Shown piece after piece: positions 63,460 through 64,000 of a stretch of DNA of 64,000 nucleotides. The stretch's first letter is position 1. Every line of letters starts with the position of its first letter. A program made the translations under genes and the position numbers. The notes below the pieces were generated by a model. That model was not told the origin of the DNA and searched no databases. It worked only from the letters and a program-made list of their open reading frames with translations. Source of the DNA: Romboutsia ilealis (GTDB taxonomy: Bacteria; Bacillota; Clostridia; Peptostreptococcales; Peptostreptococcaceae); assembly GCF_900015215.1 (NCBI RefSeq), contig NZ_LN555523.1, positions 1,411,481 to 1,475,480 on the forward strand. Direction: 5' to 3'.

Positions 63460-64000
63460 TTAGTGCTTACAACCACAGTTGTGATCATCTCCGTGATCGT
63501 GTCCTTTGCAACACTCGTGACCATCTTCATGATGTCCGTGACCTCCACAGCATTCATGTTCTTCTTCGTGATGATGTCCACCACATCCACATCCATGATG
63601 AGAGTGTTCATGCTCAGCAACTAATTTTTCCATTTCAAATAATTCTTTTTCCATTTGTTCATATGTTGGAAGTGCTGCTTCTGTATCATATTCTTCTCCA
63701 GTCCAGTCAGCATACATCATTTGATTTCCATTAGTTAATATTATTCTACCTGCAGTAGTTATATTATCAACATCTTCTAAGAAGTCTATTTGTTTTTGTA
63801 CAACTTCGCCTTCTAATTCTACATCTTCATCTAAACAACTAACTAACATAACTGGAACTAAGTAGTCTTCTTTATCTTTAACACTTACTATTATATCTAT
63901 TATACCTTCTGCACCTTCTTCAAACTCTGATAATGGTACATCAGTGTCTATCATATCATGTGGTACTAATAAGTCCTCCATTAAATACTTTATAACTCTT
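63460..64000 (-). CDS. HsdR N-terminal-like domain protein with His/Cys-rich tail (5' end outside window)
   Basis: The frame is open to the window edge, reading RVIKYLMEDLLVPHDMIDTD and on, so the ATG at 63981 is probably internal. Pattern VIKYL...L...IDTDVPL..FEEGAEGIIDIIV, then VPVMLVSCLDEDVELEGEVV, then ILTNGNQMMYADWTG resembles the type I restriction HsdR N-terminal (HSDR_N_2) nuclease fold. The usual VECK catalytic strand reads VSCL here, so the E and K are lost. The last 51 residues hold 16 His and 8 Cys (GCGCGGHHH, HECCGGHGHH), a probable metal-binding tail. Domain identity is my inference; alternatives are a metallochaperone or unknown fold. Confidence 0.6.
   Translation of the reverse strand, partial: RVIKYLMEDLLVPHDMIDTDVPLSEFEEGAEGIIDIIVSVKDKEDYLVPVMLVSCLDEDVELEGEVVQKQIDFLEDVDNITTAGRIILTNGNQMMYADWTGEEYDTEAALPTYEQMEKELFEMEKLVAEHEHSHHGCGCGGHHHEEEHECCGGHGHHEDGHECCKGHDHGDDHNCGCKH

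Overview
The window is very AT-rich. Its genes have strong GGAGG-type ribosome binding sites, and it carries a PTS sucrose operon, a TPP riboswitch, a BclA-type collagen-like protein and many hairpin-plus-U-tract terminators. Together these point to a spore-forming member of the Clostridia. The protein set feels closest to Peptostreptococcaceae (Paraclostridium, Romboutsia or Clostridioides-like), but the species cannot be fixed from the sequence alone. No rRNA, tRNA, CRISPR array, prophage or complete insertion sequence was seen.

Layout. 1-3.3 kb: glutamine synthetase (cut by the window edge) behind asnB. 3.4-6.3 kb: small membrane protein, an AGCS-type amino-acid symporter and gene debris (PBP tail, IS630 fragment). 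6.4-11.8 kb: sucrose utilisation (LacI-type regulator, PTS IIBC, sucrose-6-P hydrolase, RDD protein, fructokinase) with a promoter and operator that can be read. 11.9-14.8 kb: NUDIX, PLP lyase-like and B3/B4 proteins. 15-20.7 kb: heterodimeric ABC exporter divergent from an OmpR-type two-component system (TCS), plus a 60-residue gene that shares the same 11-bp operator repeats. 21-23.7 kb: C_GCAxxG_C_C protein and a MutS2-like ATPase without Smr domain. 24-31.5 kb: VTC polyphosphate-polymerase-like protein, DUF4956 membrane protein, a second OmpR-type TCS, threonine ammonia-lyase, and a Cthe_2159-like beta-helix lipoprotein. 31.6-38.9 kb: hydrolase, secreted unknown, thiamine-precursor ABC operon under a TPP riboswitch, TatD and PHP phosphatases. 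39-50.9 kb: mixed housekeeping and hypothetical genes, including a MATE pump behind an attenuator-like leader, a cysteine desulfurase with Fe-S proteins, a CPBP protease and a YgjP-type peptidase. 51-55.9 kb: BclA-like protein, ALDH, and a glycosyltransferase paralogous to one at 42 kb. 56-61.6 kb: a tandem pair of dynamin-like GTPases and a YtrA-type ABC cassette. 62-64 kb: a frameshifted sigma-70 gene and an HsdR_N-like protein with a His/Cys-rich tail.

Connections. Two TCSs have operators I can propose from repeats alone. One is AAGATKAACT-type units with an 11-bp period, upstream of the ABC exporter and of a small orphan gene. The other is TTTAAG-N5-TTTAAG placed 10 nt before the -10 of both the VTC/DUF4956 operon and the distant beta-helix lipoprotein, which suggests one surface-polymer regulon. 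Two families of dispersed intergenic repeats (five copies each) run through the window: an AT-rich MITE-like element with terminal inverted repeats, and a comparatively GC-rich structured repeat of about 110 bp.
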